A stretch of DNA of 64,000 nucleotides from Candidatus Scybalomonas excrementigallinarum (GCA_018710905.1 DVIZ01000041.1:1-64000), one strand, 5' to 3'; counted from the first letter of the stretch, positions 45,432 to 55,645 are shown. Notes: generated from the sequence alone by a model not told the origin. A program made the numbers and translations.

Positions 45432-47051
45432 ATGGAACAAAAACAACAGCTTTGGTGGAAAGATGCCGTTATGTATCAAATTTATCCGAAGAGTTTTAAT
45501 GATACAAATGGCGATGGAATTGGAGATTTAGAAGGAATTATTGAGAAACTGGATTATTTACATACATTAGGCATTAAAGGAATTTGGCTTTCTCCTGTCT
45601 ACAAATCCCCACAAGATGACAATGGATATGATATTGCGGATTATCAGGATATCGATCCGATGTTTGGGTCTATGGACACAATGCTTCGTTTAATTGAAGA
45701 AGGAAAAAAGAGAGATATTCGGATTATTATGGATTTAGTGCTCAATCACTCTTCTGATGAACATCGCTGGTTTATAGAAGCGAAGAAAAGTAAGGATAAT
45801 CCTTATCATGACTACTATGTGTGGAGAGATGGAGAAGAAGGAGTGCCACCAAATGATATGAGATCCTGTTTTGGAGGCTCTGCGTGGGAATGGGTGCCAG
45901 AATTGCAACAATATTATTTTCATCAGTTTTCAAGAAAACAGCCGGATTTAAACTGGGAAAATAAAAAAGTGAGAGAAGAACTCTATGAAATGATCCGTTG
46001 GTGGATGTACAAAGGTCTTGGTGGATTCCGCTTAGATGTCATCGACTGTATTGCAAAAGAACCAGATAAAAAAATTACAGGAAATGGCCCAAGACTTCAT
46101 GAGTTTATTCAAGAAATGAGCAAAGAAACATTTGGTCATAGCGACTTTTTAACGGTAGGGGAAACTTGGGGAGCTACCCCTGAGATCGCTATGCAATATA
46201 GTAATCCAGATGGCAGTGAATTTTCTATGGTATTCCAATTTGAGCATATTTCGCTCGATCAAGAAGGACCAGAGAAATGGGATTTAAAACCACTCGATCT
46301 TGTAGAATTAAAGAAGGTGCTTTCAAAATGGCAAACAAAGCTTCATGATAAAGGATGGAATAGTCTCTTTTGGGATAATCACGATCTTCCAAGAGCCGTA
46401 TCTCGTTTTGGAAATGATAAAGAATATCGTGTGCCATCTGCTAAAATGCTTGCAACCGTTCTTCATGGAATGCAAGGAACTCCTTATATTTATCAAGGAG
46501 AAGAGCTTGGCATGACAAATGTTCGTTATGAATTATCTGAATACCGTGATATTGAACTTTTGAATATGTATCAAGAAAGAAAAGAAAAAGGATATAAAGA
46601 AGAAGACATTATGGAGTCCATTTATGCAAAGGGTCGAGATAATGCGAGAACACCGATGCAGTGGAGCGACGAGGCACAAGCAGGGTTTACGACAGGTACT
46701 CCTTGGATCAAAGTCAATCCAAATTACAAAGAGATCAATGCGAAAAGTCAATTAGAGGATAAAGATTCTATTTTCTATTATTATAAAAAGTTAGTACAAC
46801 TTCGGAAAGAAATGCCAATTCTCGTTTATGGAGATTATCAATTATTGATGCCAGAAGATCAAGATATTTTTACGTATGTTCGTACGTTTGAAAATGAAAA
46901 ATTATTAGTTGTTGCTAACTTCCATGAACGGGAACAGGAGTATGATGTGCCAGAGGAATTTAGAGAAGCTACCAAAATAATTGGTAACTATGAAGAAGAA
47001 AAAGCGGGAATGTTACAGCCATACGAAGCTAGAATGTATTATAAACAATAA
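45432..47051 (+). CDS. malL: oligo-1,6-glucosidase-type GH13_31 alpha-glucosidase
   Basis: A 539-residue alpha-glucosidase. MYQIYPKSFNDTNGDGIGD is the GH13_31 start; catalytic segments are GGFRLDVIDCIAK (nucleophile Asp), VGETWG (Glu) and WDNHDLPRAVSRFG (Asp). The Val directly after the nucleophile Asp is the residue associated with alpha-1,6 preference, Thr being usual in alpha-1,4 enzymes. AAAGGAGG precedes the ATG. The 160-bp gap before it may hold a promoter but none is clear. A terminator closes the sugar locus. Confidence 0.92.
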   Translation: MEQKQQLWWKDAVMYQIYPKSFNDTNGDGIGDLEGIIEKLDYLHTLGIKGIWLSPVYKSPQDDNGYDIADYQDIDPMFGSMDTMLRLIEEGKKRDIRIIMDLVLNHSSDEHRWFIEAKKSKDNPYHDYYVWRDGEEGVPPNDMRSCFGGSAWEWVPELQQYYFHQFSRKQPDLNWENKKVREELYEMIRWWMYKGLGGFRLDVIDCIAKEPDKKITGNGPRLHEFIQEMSKETFGHSDFLTVGETWGATPEIAMQYSNPDGSEFSMVFQFEHISLDQEGPEKWDLKPLDLVELKKVLSKWQTKLHDKGWNSLFWDNHDLPRAVSRFGNDKEYRVPSAKMLATVLHGMQGTPYIYQGEELGMTNVRYELSEYRDIELLNMYQERKEKGYKEEDIMESIYAKGRDNARTPMQWSDEAQAGFTTGTPWIKVNPNYKEINAKSQLEDKDSIFYYYKKLVQLRKEMPILVYGDYQLLMPEDQDIFTYVRTFENEKLLVVANFHEREQEYDVPEEFREATKIIGNYEEEKAGMLQPYEARMYYKQ

Positions 47052-47070
47052 AATAAGTACAAATAGATAA

Positions 47071-47116
47071 AAGAAATCTCCTATACAAATGCTGATAGGG
47101 GATTTCTTTGTTTTTC
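47071..47116 (+). terminator. terminator after the alpha-glucosidase gene
   Basis: AGAAATC and CCTAT pair with ATAGG and GATTTCT around a short loop, followed by TTGTTTTTC. Confidence 0.8.
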
Positions 47117-47183
47117 ATTATTTTTCATCGTTTTGATAATTATCATTAGGAAAGAGAGGGGGTTAGAAAAATGGAAGACTCTA

Positions 47184-47212
47184 TTGTCACATTTTTGTAT
47201 CTGTGATAAACT
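47184..47212 (+). promoter_or_regulatory. sigma-A promoter for trpS
   Basis: TTGTCA and TAAACT with a 17-bp spacer, about 100 bp before the trpS ATG. The leader between them shows no T-box features that I can identify. Confidence 0.6.
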
Positions 47213-47309
47213 TATAAATAAAACTTTAGGAAAGAAAAAAGAATTGCAATTTTTTATAAATTTTATAAAAAAGGGGCGATTCAAGAAGAAAAGGAAGTGT
47301 AAATATATT

Positions 47310-48317
47310 ATGTTAGACGGAAAAAAAGCCATTTTTAGTGGTATGCAACCAACAGGAACGATTACATTGGGAAATTATTTGGGGGCACTTAAAAATTGGA
47401 TCAATCTTGACCCCAATGAATATACTTGTTTTTTTAGTATTGTAGATATGCACTCTATTACCGTAAGACAAGATCCAGCCACTCTTAGAAAACAGGCTAG
47501 AAATCTTTTAATGTCCTATATTGCAGCAGGAATCGATCCAGAGGCTTCTTGTATTTATTATCAGTCTCATGTATCTGCTCATGCGGAACTCGCTTGGATT
47601 TTAAACTGTTTTACTTATATGGGCGAAATGAATCGTATGACACAGTTTAAAGATAAATCATCCAAACATCCAGAGAATATTAATACCGGACTTTTTACTT
47701 ATCCAGTATTGATGGCAGCGGATATTTTATTATATCAAGCGGATCTCGTTCCAGTTGGAATCGATCAAAAACAACATTTAGAGATTACAAGAGATATTGC
47801 AAATCGTTTTAATAGTATTTATGGAGACGTTTTCACAATTCCAGAACCATATATTGGAAAAGTAGGAGCGAAAATTATGAGTCTCCAAGAGCCAACAAAG
47901 AAAATGTCAAAATCCGATGAGAATCCAAATGGATTCATTTCTATTTTAGATGATGAAGCAACAATTTTACGCAAATTTAAACGTGCAGTTACGGATTCTG
48001 ACAGCTGTATTTCTTATTCCGAAGACAAACCAGGAGTGAAGAATTTAATTGATATTTACAGTGTTGTGACAGGACAAAGTGTAGAAGCTGTGCTTGCGGA
48101 ATTTGATGGCTGTGGATATGGAGTGTTAAAACAGCGTGTAGGAGAAGCGGTAGCAGCTGAGTTAAAACCACTTCAAGATCGTTTCTATGATTTAAGCAAG
48201 AACAAAGATTATATTGATGGTATTATTAAGAATAACGCGGAAAAAGCAGCATATTATGCAAATAAGACACTGCGTAAAGTGCAGAAAAAAATTGGTTTTC
48301 CTGAAAAAATTCGATAG
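47310..48317 (+). CDS. trpS: tryptophanyl-tRNA synthetase
   Basis: A 335-residue class I synthetase. The HIGH-region is [18 protein letters not shown], and the KMSKS loop is [31 protein letters not shown] and [16 protein letters not shown] are family signatures. The frame is open far upstream to 47133, but that stretch is the noncoding leader with the promoter; ATG 47310 gives the canonical N-terminus. uppP follows 14 bp later. Confidence 0.95.
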   Translation: MLDGKKAIFSGMQPTGTITLGNYLGALKNWINLDPNEYTCFFSIVDMHSITVRQDPATLRKQARNLLMSYIAAGIDPEASCIYYQSHVSAHAELAWILNCFTYMGEMNRMTQFKDKSSKHPENINTGLFTYPVLMAADILLYQADLVPVGIDQKQHLEITRDIANRFNSIYGDVFTIPEPYIGKVGAKIMSLQEPTKKMSKSDENPNGFISILDDEATILRKFKRAVTDSDSCISYSEDKPGVKNLIDIYSVVTGQSVEAVLAEFDGCGYGVLKQRVGEAVAAELKPLQDRFYDLSKNKDYIDGIIKNNAEKAAYYANKTLRKVQKKIGFPEKIR

Positions 48318-48331
48318 GAGTAATAAGATCT

Positions 48332-49177
48332 ATGAACTTAATTGAGATTATAAAAGTAATCATCATCGGTATTGTAGAAGGAATCACAGAATGGCTTCCC
48401 ATCAGCAGTACAGGACATATGATTCTTGTGGAAAAATTTTGGCCATTACAGCAAAGCGAAGCTTTTGTTAGTATGTTCAATGTTGTGATTCAGCTAGGGG
48501 CTATTTTGGCGGTTATTGTTTTGTTTTTCCATAAACTGAATCCTTTTTCGCCGAAATACGATCGACAAGAAAAAAGAGAAGTTTGGGAGCTTTGGTTTAA
48601 AGTGCTTGTAGCGACGATTCCAGCTGCTATTTTAGGGTTATTATTTGATGATTGGCTCGATGAGCATTTCTATAATTTTGAAACAGTTGCTTGTACCTTG
48701 ATTCTCTATGGTATTTTATTTATTGTTGTAGAAAATTGGAATCGGGGAAGACGACCAAGAATCAATCAATTTTACTCTATGACGTATCAGACAGCTCTTT
48801 TTATCGGCGTATTCCAAATTTTAGCACTTATTCCGGGAACGTCTCGTTCTGGTGCGACTATTATTGGAGCTATGTTGCTTGGATGTTCTCGCTATATTGC
48901 AGCAGAATTTTCTTTCTTCCTTGCAATTCCAGTTATGTTTGGAGCGAGTGGACTTAAAATTGTAAAATTTATAAAAGATACTGGCGGATTTTTCTCAATG
49001 CACGAAATGGTGATTCTTCTCATTGGGATGGTTGTAGCGTTTTTCGTATCCCTTATTTGTATTAAATTATTAATGGGATTTGTAAAACGACATGACTTTA
49101 AAATTTTTGGATATTATCGAATTATCTTGGGAATTCTATTACTAGCTGTATGGTTAGTGCCAATGATACAAGGATAA
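48332..49177 (+). CDS. uppP: undecaprenyl-diphosphatase
   Basis: A 281-residue membrane enzyme (BacA/UppP) that recycles the undecaprenyl carrier used for peptidoglycan. [19 protein letters not shown] carries the conserved Glu-rich motif, and [10 protein letters not shown] the second catalytic motif with Ser/Arg. Eight or so hydrophobic helices run along the chain. It follows trpS by 14 bp and is closed by a terminator. Also gives low-level bacitracin tolerance in this family. Confidence 0.95.
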   Translation: MNLIEIIKVIIIGIVEGITEWLPISSTGHMILVEKFWPLQQSEAFVSMFNVVIQLGAILAVIVLFFHKLNPFSPKYDRQEKREVWELWFKVLVATIPAAILGLLFDDWLDEHFYNFETVACTLILYGILFIVVENWNRGRRPRINQFYSMTYQTALFIGVFQILALIPGTSRSGATIIGAMLLGCSRYIAAEFSFFLAIPVMFGASGLKIVKFIKDTGGFFSMHEMVILLIGMVVAFFVSLICIKLLMGFVKRHDFKIFGYYRIILGILLLAVWLVPMIQG

Positions 49178-49208
49178 TACACAGAACATAGATTGTGTAA
49201 ACGATAGG

Positions 49209-49252
49209 AGCGGACTATGATGTACATTATGTACCAATAGTTCGCTTTTTAT
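49209..49252 (+). terminator. Rho-independent terminator after uppP
   Basis: AGCG and ACTAT pair with ATAGT and CGCT (one internal mismatch) around an inner hairpin, followed by TTTTTAT. Confidence 0.75.
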
Positions 49253-49299
49253 ATATGATAAGAAATTTTCATGGATACAAATGAGTAAAGGAGGAGCAT

Positions 49300-50904
49300 A
49301 TGAAAAAAGCATTACATTTTCTTTCTAGCAGGTTATTTGCCATAAGTTTTATTATTTTATTACAATTTTTTTGGTCCGCTCTTTTGTTAATAAAAATCGG
49401 CAGTCATGCTGGAGAAGTAAGGTTTGTACTGTGGTGCTTAAGTGTTATTATTTCCATTTGGCTTTTGAATAAATGGGATAATCCTGCCTATAAGCTAGCT
49501 TGGATTATACCGATTTTAATGTTTCCGACTTTTGGTGGTATGTTATACTTGCTTTTTGGAAATAAAGAACCGACGAGAAGGCTTAGAAAGAAGTTAGAAT
49601 ATGGATATGCCTTATCAAAGCCACTGTTAATTCAGAAAAAAGAAGTAAGGGATAAATTGTATCAAAAGGATATTCGGATTGGAAGGCAAAGCGAATATTT
49701 AATAAAATATGCCAACTGTCCTGTTTATGAAAATACAATTTCGAAATATTTAGAAAGTGGAGAGGCCTATTATACGACATTAGTAGAAGAGTTAAAAAGA
49801 GCCAAAAAGTTTATTTTTCTTGAATTTTTTATTATTGAAAAAGGAATGATGTGGGACACCATTTTGGATATTTTATTAATGAAAATACGAGAAGGTGTGG
49901 AAGTGCGTGTGATCTATGATGATGTTGGTTGTGTAACAAAACTTCCTTATCGTTATGAAAAACATTTGACAGAGCTTGGAATTAAATGCGTTTCCTTTAA
50001 TCAGTTTATACCAATTTTTTCTTTGGCATTAAATCATCGTGATCATAGAAAAATTGTAGTCATTGATGGTCATACTGCTTTCTCAGGAGGGATTAATCTC
50101 GCTGACGAATATATTAATGAAGTGAAGCGGTTTGGACATTGGAAAGATACTGGAATTATGATAAAAGGCGAAGCCGTATGGAATTTTACCGTTATGTTCT
50201 TACAGATGTGGAATAGTATTATACGAACCGATAGCCATTTTAGTTTTTATCAGTATCACTATGCTCCTGATTGGTTTCAAAAGCAAAACAGGGTTTGGAA
50301 TGAAAACGTATATGCAACCGAAGAAAAGAAAGATGAAAAAAAGAGTTTTTGGGAAAATGATGGATTTGTTCAACCCTATGGAGATAGTCCTCTTGATCAA
50401 GAAATCGTTGGAGAGAATGTTTATTTAAACTTAATTAATCAAGCAAAAAATTATGTTTATATAACAACTCCATATTTGATTATTGATAATGAAATGATGA
50501 CAGCTCTTTGTCTTGCCGCAAAGCGAGGGGTGGATATCCGAATTATGACACCAGGGATTCCTGATAAAAAATTGACGTTTTTACTAACCGAATCTTATTA
50601 TCGACAGCTCATTGGTGCAGGAGTCAAGATCTATGAATATACACCAGGATTTTTACATGCAAAAATGATGATTTCCGATGATGAAGTAGGAACAGTAGGA
50701 ACGATCAATTTAGATTATCGAAGCCTTTATTTGCATTTTGAGTGTGGTGTTTTTTTATATGCCACAAAGACTATTTTGGATATCAAAGAAGATATGATAC
50801 GGATTATGAAGGTGAGTCATCAAGTGGAAGAAGAGGAGTGTCAAAAGAATTGGTTTCAATCATTGCTTCAATGTATTTTAAGAGTATTTGCACCTTTGAT
50901 GTAA
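49300..50904 (+). CDS. cls: cardiolipin synthase
   Basis: A 534-residue phospholipase D-superfamily enzyme that joins two phosphatidylglycerols to cardiolipin at the membrane. Two or three N-terminal membrane helices (about 10-30, 40-55, 65-85) come before two HKD motifs. The first is NHRDHRKIVVIDG, with Arg where the motif usually has Lys between His and Asp; the second is LHAKMMISDD. GSTN-like GTINLDYRSL follows. AAAGGAGG lies before the ATG. It is monocistronic as far as I can see. Confidence 0.93.
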   Translation: MKKALHFLSSRLFAISFIILLQFFWSALLLIKIGSHAGEVRFVLWCLSVIISIWLLNKWDNPAYKLAWIIPILMFPTFGGMLYLLFGNKEPTRRLRKKLEYGYALSKPLLIQKKEVRDKLYQKDIRIGRQSEYLIKYANCPVYENTISKYLESGEAYYTTLVEELKRAKKFIFLEFFIIEKGMMWDTILDILLMKIREGVEVRVIYDDVGCVTKLPYRYEKHLTELGIKCVSFNQFIPIFSLALNHRDHRKIVVIDGHTAFSGGINLADEYINEVKRFGHWKDTGIMIKGEAVWNFTVMFLQMWNSIIRTDSHFSFYQYHYAPDWFQKQNRVWNENVYATEEKKDEKKSFWENDGFVQPYGDSPLDQEIVGENVYLNLINQAKNYVYITTPYLIIDNEMMTALCLAAKRGVDIRIMTPGIPDKKLTFLLTESYYRQLIGAGVKIYEYTPGFLHAKMMISDDEVGTVGTINLDYRSLYLHFECGVFLYATKTILDIKEDMIRIMKVSHQVEEEECQKNWFQSLLQCILRVFAPLM

Positions 50905-50944
50905 AGAATAGTCTTGCGAGGAAAATAAGAATTTAATATAATTA

Positions 50945-51013
50945 AAAATAGTCTAGCCATGCAAAGGAAAGTCAAAAGATCGCCTTGATATAGGCGCGTT
51001 TGTGTGGCTATTT
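50945..51013 (+). promoter_or_regulatory. long imperfect hairpin before the response regulator
   Basis: Nested arms AAATAG/CTATTT, AGCCA/TGGCT, CAAA/TTTG and CGCCT/AGGCG form a 69-nt stem. It ends 40 bp before the start codon. It may be a weak terminator of cls or a regulatory leader for the two-component pair; no T run follows. Confidence 0.45.
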
Positions 51014-51053
51014 AATCACCATAAAAACAGAAAAGAAAAATGGAGAGAGTAAG

Positions 51054-52583
51054 ATGTATCGGATATTAATTGTAGATGATGAGAGAATTGAAAGAAGGGG
51101 GATTCGCTTTCTGTTAAGAAAAATTGGTGTAGAAATGGAAGTGATGGAGGCGTCCAATGGAAAGGAAGCTTTCGAATATCTACAAAAGCAAGAGGTGGAT
51201 ATTTTATTTACCGATGTGAAAATGCCATTTATGGATGGGTTAGAATTAATTCAAAATGTTGTACCCAATCATCCTCATATGAAAACGGTTATATTCAGCG
51301 GATATAGTGAGTTTGAATATGTAAAACATGCTTTGACATTAGGAGTAAAAAATTATATTTTAAAACCAGTGGATCCAAAAGAGTTTGAAAAAACGGTGTC
51401 TCAAATTATGAGAGAATTAGAACAAGAACAATTGCAAAAACAGTTGAAAGAAAAAGAGAGTAATTTTATGAAAGAACATATTTTATACTCTTTAGTCAAT
51501 GGAACGCCAGTAGATTCGATTTTGAAAAAGGTAGAAGGTCTTACGGAGTTTAGTTTTTTAAGTGAATTTGGATTATTGTTTCTAATCGAATTTTCAGAGG
51601 ATTTTTTTGGAAAGATGGGGATTGATTTTCCGAAAATGTTAAAAAAACAAATTCAATGGGAGTTTACTTATTTAAATCTAAATCCACAGCAGTGCTTGTT
51701 GCTTGCCGATAAGGAAACCTCTCTTGGAAGTGGAAGAAAGACAGGAGAAGAATTGTATGCTTTTATTAAAAAGACATTTGATGTAGAGCCTTATATTGCA
51801 GTGAGCAAACCGTTAGGGAGTGTGGATCACTTAGCAAAAGAATTTGAGAATCTTGAGCTATTAATGGAGAATAAATTTTATCAATCGGAACAACATGTAT
51901 TTGTGGAAGCGGAAGAAGGAAATAATAATTTATTAGCCCAGATTAATGATGATATTTTATTAAAACAGATTCGCCAAGATCTTCGCATGAAAGATATCGA
52001 GTCATTAAAAGAACATTTTGAACGGCTTTGTGAGAAATACCGAAACCGTCAGGATTTTTCACAAGTCTATATTAAATTTATTTTTTCTAGTCTTTTAAAA
52101 GATTTTTATAAAAATTTGCCAAAGGAGAGAGAAAACGAATTTAATAAAGATATCGATCGACTCTATCGAGCGGAGCAATTTTCTACAGTCATGGAAATTA
52201 TTAATGGAACCATTCATTACTTAGAAGAAGAGTTTTTAAGCAGTCCTTCTAATTTACATAAAGAAGTAGAGATGATAAAAGAGTATATTGCCAATCACTA
52301 TGGAGAAGAGATCAGTGTGGATCAATTAGCGGATATGGTTCATATGGCACCTAGCTATTTAAGTCATTTGTTTAAAAAAGAAACAGGACAAAATTTAAGC
52401 AAATATATCAAGTCTTATCGTATGGAACAAGCAAAAGAAAAGCTAGAGAAAACAAAGGAAAAAATTGTAACCATCAGTTGTGAAGTAGGCTATCCAAATG
52501 TATCTTATTTTTGTCAAAGTTTTCGTGAGTATTTTGGAGTGAGTCCGCAAAAGTATCGTGATATTGGAGGTGATGAAGGGTGA
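51054..52583 (+). CDS. YesN-type AraC-family response regulator
   Basis: A 509-residue cytosolic regulator. The receiver domain (about 1-120) has ILIVDDER, LFTDVKMPFMDG with the phospho-acceptor Asp near 55, FSGYSEFEY and YILKPVDP. A 250-residue middle region separates it from the C-terminal AraC double helix-turn-helix (about 410-505): ISVDQLADMVHMAPSYLSHL and EVGYPNVSYFCQSFREYFGV. The frame opens at 51000, but MYRILIVDD is the natural start with GGAGAGAG before it. It overlaps the kinase gene by 4 bp (GTGA). Confidence 0.94.
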   Translation: MYRILIVDDERIERRGIRFLLRKIGVEMEVMEASNGKEAFEYLQKQEVDILFTDVKMPFMDGLELIQNVVPNHPHMKTVIFSGYSEFEYVKHALTLGVKNYILKPVDPKEFEKTVSQIMRELEQEQLQKQLKEKESNFMKEHILYSLVNGTPVDSILKKVEGLTEFSFLSEFGLLFLIEFSEDFFGKMGIDFPKMLKKQIQWEFTYLNLNPQQCLLLADKETSLGSGRKTGEELYAFIKKTFDVEPYIAVSKPLGSVDHLAKEFENLELLMENKFYQSEQHVFVEAEEGNNNLLAQINDDILLKQIRQDLRMKDIESLKEHFERLCEKYRNRQDFSQVYIKFIFSSLLKDFYKNLPKERENEFNKDIDRLYRAEQFSTVMEIINGTIHYLEEEFLSSPSNLHKEVEMIKEYIANHYGEEISVDQLADMVHMAPSYLSHLFKKETGQNLSKYIKSYRMEQAKEKLEKTKEKIVTISCEVGYPNVSYFCQSFREYFGVSPQKYRDIGGDEG

Positions 52584-54286
52584 GACAACCAAAATGGTTT
52601 AAAGATATGAAACTTCGTAATAAGTTGATCTTTAACTATTTTTGTTTTGGGCTTATTCCTTTGCTTCTCATTGGAACGGTTGTTATGATTCAAGTGCAAG
52701 AAATCTTATATCGACAAGAAGCCGTTCGAAATGAAGATTATTTAAAGCAGGCGATTTCTAGTCTTGATGGACAGATAAAAGTGTATAATAATTTAAGCGA
52801 TTATATTTCTTTTAGTAGTACAGTAGAGAGAATTTGCAATGATTCTTACAATTCAAATTATGAGAAATATTTGGATTATAGTGATGGATTTAATTCTTTA
52901 GTTGGTTCTATGAAATACTTTCATAAAGAGATACAAAGAATTACGCTCTATGTGGATTCCAATGAAGCAGAATTTGAAAATAGCATTATGCCTGTTTCTG
53001 AAATTAAAAATAAATCATGGTTTTCTAAAATTAAAAACGATCGTCTTCCTCACTGGATTTTTCTTCCAAATCAAAAAAAGGTGTTTTCTGCAAGAAGAAT
53101 CCCGTCATTAGAACAAGAAGAAAAAGTAAATATTATTTATATTGAAGTGGATTATCATAAATTATTTGAGCAGTTTCAAAATATGACAAACACTGATTAT
53201 GGTATTTATATGTTGGATCAAAATGGCAGGATTATTTATGATATACAGCAGTTTTCAAAAGACAAAGAATGGCAACAAATATCATTAGAACAGGTGATGG
53301 AAGAGGAGAAAAAACAAGAAGATTATATTGTGACAAAAAAGAAAGCCACAGAAAATGATTGGACAGCCTATTTATATCGTTCTTCTCAAAGTATTCAGAT
53401 GGAAATTGAGAGAATTATGAAAGATGTTATTATCGGCGTTATTCTCTGTATTTGCTTATCCTTCCTCTGTATCCGAATTATCACCAATCGGACGATTAAA
53501 GGAATTGAACAGTTAAAATTCAATATGGAATCTGTTGAGCAAGGAACGTTGGAAATGACAGTACATAGTGATTCCCAAGATGAAATTGGAGAGTTGATTC
53601 GAGGGTTTAATAAAATGCTTATTCGCATTAAGCAACTGATTGAAGAAGTGTATGAGAGTAAAATTAAACAAAAGGAATATGAAATGCGAGCATTGCAGGC
53701 GCAGATTAATCCGCACTTTTTATATAATTCTCTTTCTTTGATCAATTGGATTGCATTAGAACAAAATAGTGAAGAGATTAGCAAAATTACATTAGCCATG
53801 TCCTCTTTTTATCGAACAGCTTTAAATAAAGGGAATAATATTTTATCTTTAAAAGATGAAATTGAAAACATGAAATCTTACTTACAAATTCAGTTAATTA
53901 TGCATGATTATGAATTTGATACCGAGATTCAAGTAGAGGAAGGATTGGAAGATTATATCGTTTTAAATTTAATTTTACAGCCTATGGTGGAAAATGCCAT
54001 CGACCATGGAATTGATTTAAAAATCGATGGAAGAGGGAAGTTAATTGTGACAGCAAAAAGCGATGGAGACGATATTTTGATTGTGGTGGAAGATAATGGA
54101 ATCGGAATGGAACAAAAAATTATTGATACAATTTTGACACAGCAGTCAAAGGGCTATGGACTTCGCAATGTCAATGAGCGAATTAAATTATACTATGGGC
54201 AACAATATCATCTAACGATTGAAAGTCAGTTGGGGGTTGGAACCAAAATTATAACAAGGATTCCAAAGCAAAAGAAAGAAGAGTAA
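52580..54286 (+). CDS. YesM-type sensor histidine kinase
   Basis: A 568-residue membrane sensor, GTG start overlapping the response-regulator stop. It has two membrane helices (about 17-38 and 277-297) around a 240-residue external sensor domain, a HAMP domain (TIKGIEQLKFNMESVEQGTL), the His_kinase segment LQAQINPHFLYNSLSLINW with the phospho-accepting His, and the ATPase part VENAIDHGI and GIGMEQK. YesM/YesN pairs usually control sugar uptake. The nearest candidates are the sugar genes at 32-47 kb, notably the large binding protein at 36 kb; this link is inference. Confidence 0.93.
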   Translation: MRQPKWFKDMKLRNKLIFNYFCFGLIPLLLIGTVVMIQVQEILYRQEAVRNEDYLKQAISSLDGQIKVYNNLSDYISFSSTVERICNDSYNSNYEKYLDYSDGFNSLVGSMKYFHKEIQRITLYVDSNEAEFENSIMPVSEIKNKSWFSKIKNDRLPHWIFLPNQKKVFSARRIPSLEQEEKVNIIYIEVDYHKLFEQFQNMTNTDYGIYMLDQNGRIIYDIQQFSKDKEWQQISLEQVMEEEKKQEDYIVTKKKATENDWTAYLYRSSQSIQMEIERIMKDVIIGVILCICLSFLCIRIITNRTIKGIEQLKFNMESVEQGTLEMTVHSDSQDEIGELIRGFNKMLIRIKQLIEEVYESKIKQKEYEMRALQAQINPHFLYNSLSLINWIALEQNSEEISKITLAMSSFYRTALNKGNNILSLKDEIENMKSYLQIQLIMHDYEFDTEIQVEEGLEDYIVLNLILQPMVENAIDHGIDLKIDGRGKLIVTAKSDGDDILIVVEDNGIGMEQKIIDTILTQQSKGYGLRNVNERIKLYYGQQYHLTIESQLGVGTKIITRIPKQKKEE

Positions 54287-54325
54287 AAAAAGAAACAAGA
54301 GAACAACATCTCTTGTTTCTTTTTT
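54286..54325. terminator. bidirectional terminator between the kinase and ychF
   Basis: Perfect 17-bp stem AAAAAAGAAACAAGAGA/TCTCTTGTTTCTTTTTT with a 6-nt loop; T-rich on both strands, so it can serve the plus-strand kinase gene and the convergent ychF gene. Confidence 0.92.
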
Positions 54326-54377
54326 ATTACACAGTGTAAAACGAATAGCCCTGTGTTTCATTGGCTCGAAAAGAGAA

Positions 54378-55475
54378 TTATACATTGAATTTGAATAATA
54401 CAACGTCTCCATCCTGCATAACGTACTCTTTTCCTTCGGAGCGAACGAGACCTTTTTCACGGGCAGCAGCCATAGAACCGTTTTCCACTAAGTCATTGTA
54501 GTTTACAACGTCAGCACGGATAAAGCCACGTTCGAAATCAGAGTGAATTTTACCAGCAGCTTGAGGTGCTTTTGTTCCTTTTGTAATTGTCCAAGCGCGA
54601 ACTTCTTGTTCTCCTGCTGTTAAATAGCTTAAAAGTCCAAGAAGAGAGTAGCTTGCACGGATTAATTTATCAAGACCAGATTCTGTCAATCCAAGATCTT
54701 CAAGGAATTCTTTTCTTTCGTCTTCATCTAATTCAGAAATTTCTTGTTCCATCTGAGCACAAACTGTGAACACTTCGCAGTTAAACTGTTTTGCATATTC
54801 TCTTACTTGTGCAACAAATTCGTTAGTAGCCCCGTCATCGGCCATACTATCTTCGTTTACGTTTGCAGCAAAGATGACTGGTTTTGCAGTTAGGAGATTG
54901 CAAGAATTGAAAATTTCTTCTTCATCTTCGTTATCAAGCTCAAATGTTTTCGCAAGTTTCCCTTCTTCAAGATGTGTTTTAATGCGATTTAATAGTTCAA
55001 CTTCTTTTGCAAGGTTTTTGTCATTTTTTGCCCCTTTGCTTGATTTTGCAATACGGCGATCTAAAATTTCGATATCAGAGAAAATTAATTCAAAGTTAAT
55101 TGTTTCAATATCACGAAGAGGGCTAATGCTTCCATCTACATGGACAATATTGCTATCTTCAAAACAACGAACTACATGAACAATCGCATCTACTTCACGG
55201 ATGTTTGCTAAAAATTGGTTTCCAAGTCCTTCTCCTTTAGAAGCACCTTTTACAAGTCCAGCAATATCAACGAATTCAATAAACGCTGGAACGATTTTCT
55301 TTGTGTTATACATTTTTCCAAGCACTTGTAATCTTTCGTCTGGAACGGTTACAACGCCAACGTTTGGATCGATTGTACAGAATGGATAGTTTGCAGATTC
55401 TGCTCCTGCTTTTGTTAAAGAATTGAATAATGTACTTTTACCGACATTTGGTAATCCAACAATACCTAATTTCAT
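54378..55475 (-). CDS. ychF: redox-regulated ATPase YchF (Obg-like)
   Basis: A 365-residue TRAFAC P-loop protein. MKLGIVGLPNVGKSTLFNSL is the canonical N-terminus (P-loop GLPNVGKST); DIAGLVKGASKGEGLGNQFL is the switch region. A helical middle and a C-terminal TGS domain (RAWTITKGTKAPQAAGKIH, YVMQDGDVVLFKFNV) complete it. The frame extends to 55529, but the ATG at 55475 fits the family and follows AAAGGATT. It is a universal ATPase of ribosome or stress function. Confidence 0.96.
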   Translation of the reverse strand: MKLGIVGLPNVGKSTLFNSLTKAGAESANYPFCTIDPNVGVVTVPDERLQVLGKMYNTKKIVPAFIEFVDIAGLVKGASKGEGLGNQFLANIREVDAIVHVVRCFEDSNIVHVDGSISPLRDIETINFELIFSDIEILDRRIAKSSKGAKNDKNLAKEVELLNRIKTHLEEGKLAKTFELDNEDEEEIFNSCNLLTAKPVIFAANVNEDSMADDGATNEFVAQVREYAKQFNCEVFTVCAQMEQEISELDEDERKEFLEDLGLTESGLDKLIRASYSLLGLLSYLTAGEQEVRAWTITKGTKAPQAAGKIHSDFERGFIRADVVNYNDLVENGSMAAAREKGLVRSEGKEYVMQDGDVVLFKFNV

Positions 55476-55613
55476 AATTGTAATCCTTTCTTTCTCATAA
55501 GTTCTATCATTCTTTTTCTTTTCTAGCACTGTGTTGTCATAAAGAGACAGTACAAAAGAAAAAGGAAAAAGTTCAAGTATCCATAAACCATTCTATATTC
55601 TAGCACACATTCT

Positions 55614-55645
55614 CTTAGAAAGGAAGAATTTTGTTCCTTTCTAAG
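55614..55645 (-). terminator. hairpin overlapping the MATE stop codon
   Basis: Perfect 12-bp stem CTTAGAAAGGAA/TTCCTTTCTAAG with an 8-nt loop. No T run follows on the minus strand, so termination is uncertain. Confidence 0.45.

Noticed and set aside
47117..47309. T-box or tryptophan riboswitch before trpS
   Set aside because: The leader after the promoter is about 100 nt, lacks a T-box sequence and has no clear specifier stem or terminator.
54766..55179. 137-codon plus-strand frame inside ychF
   Set aside because: Antisense to a universally conserved gene; Ser/Phe-rich, no ribosome site.
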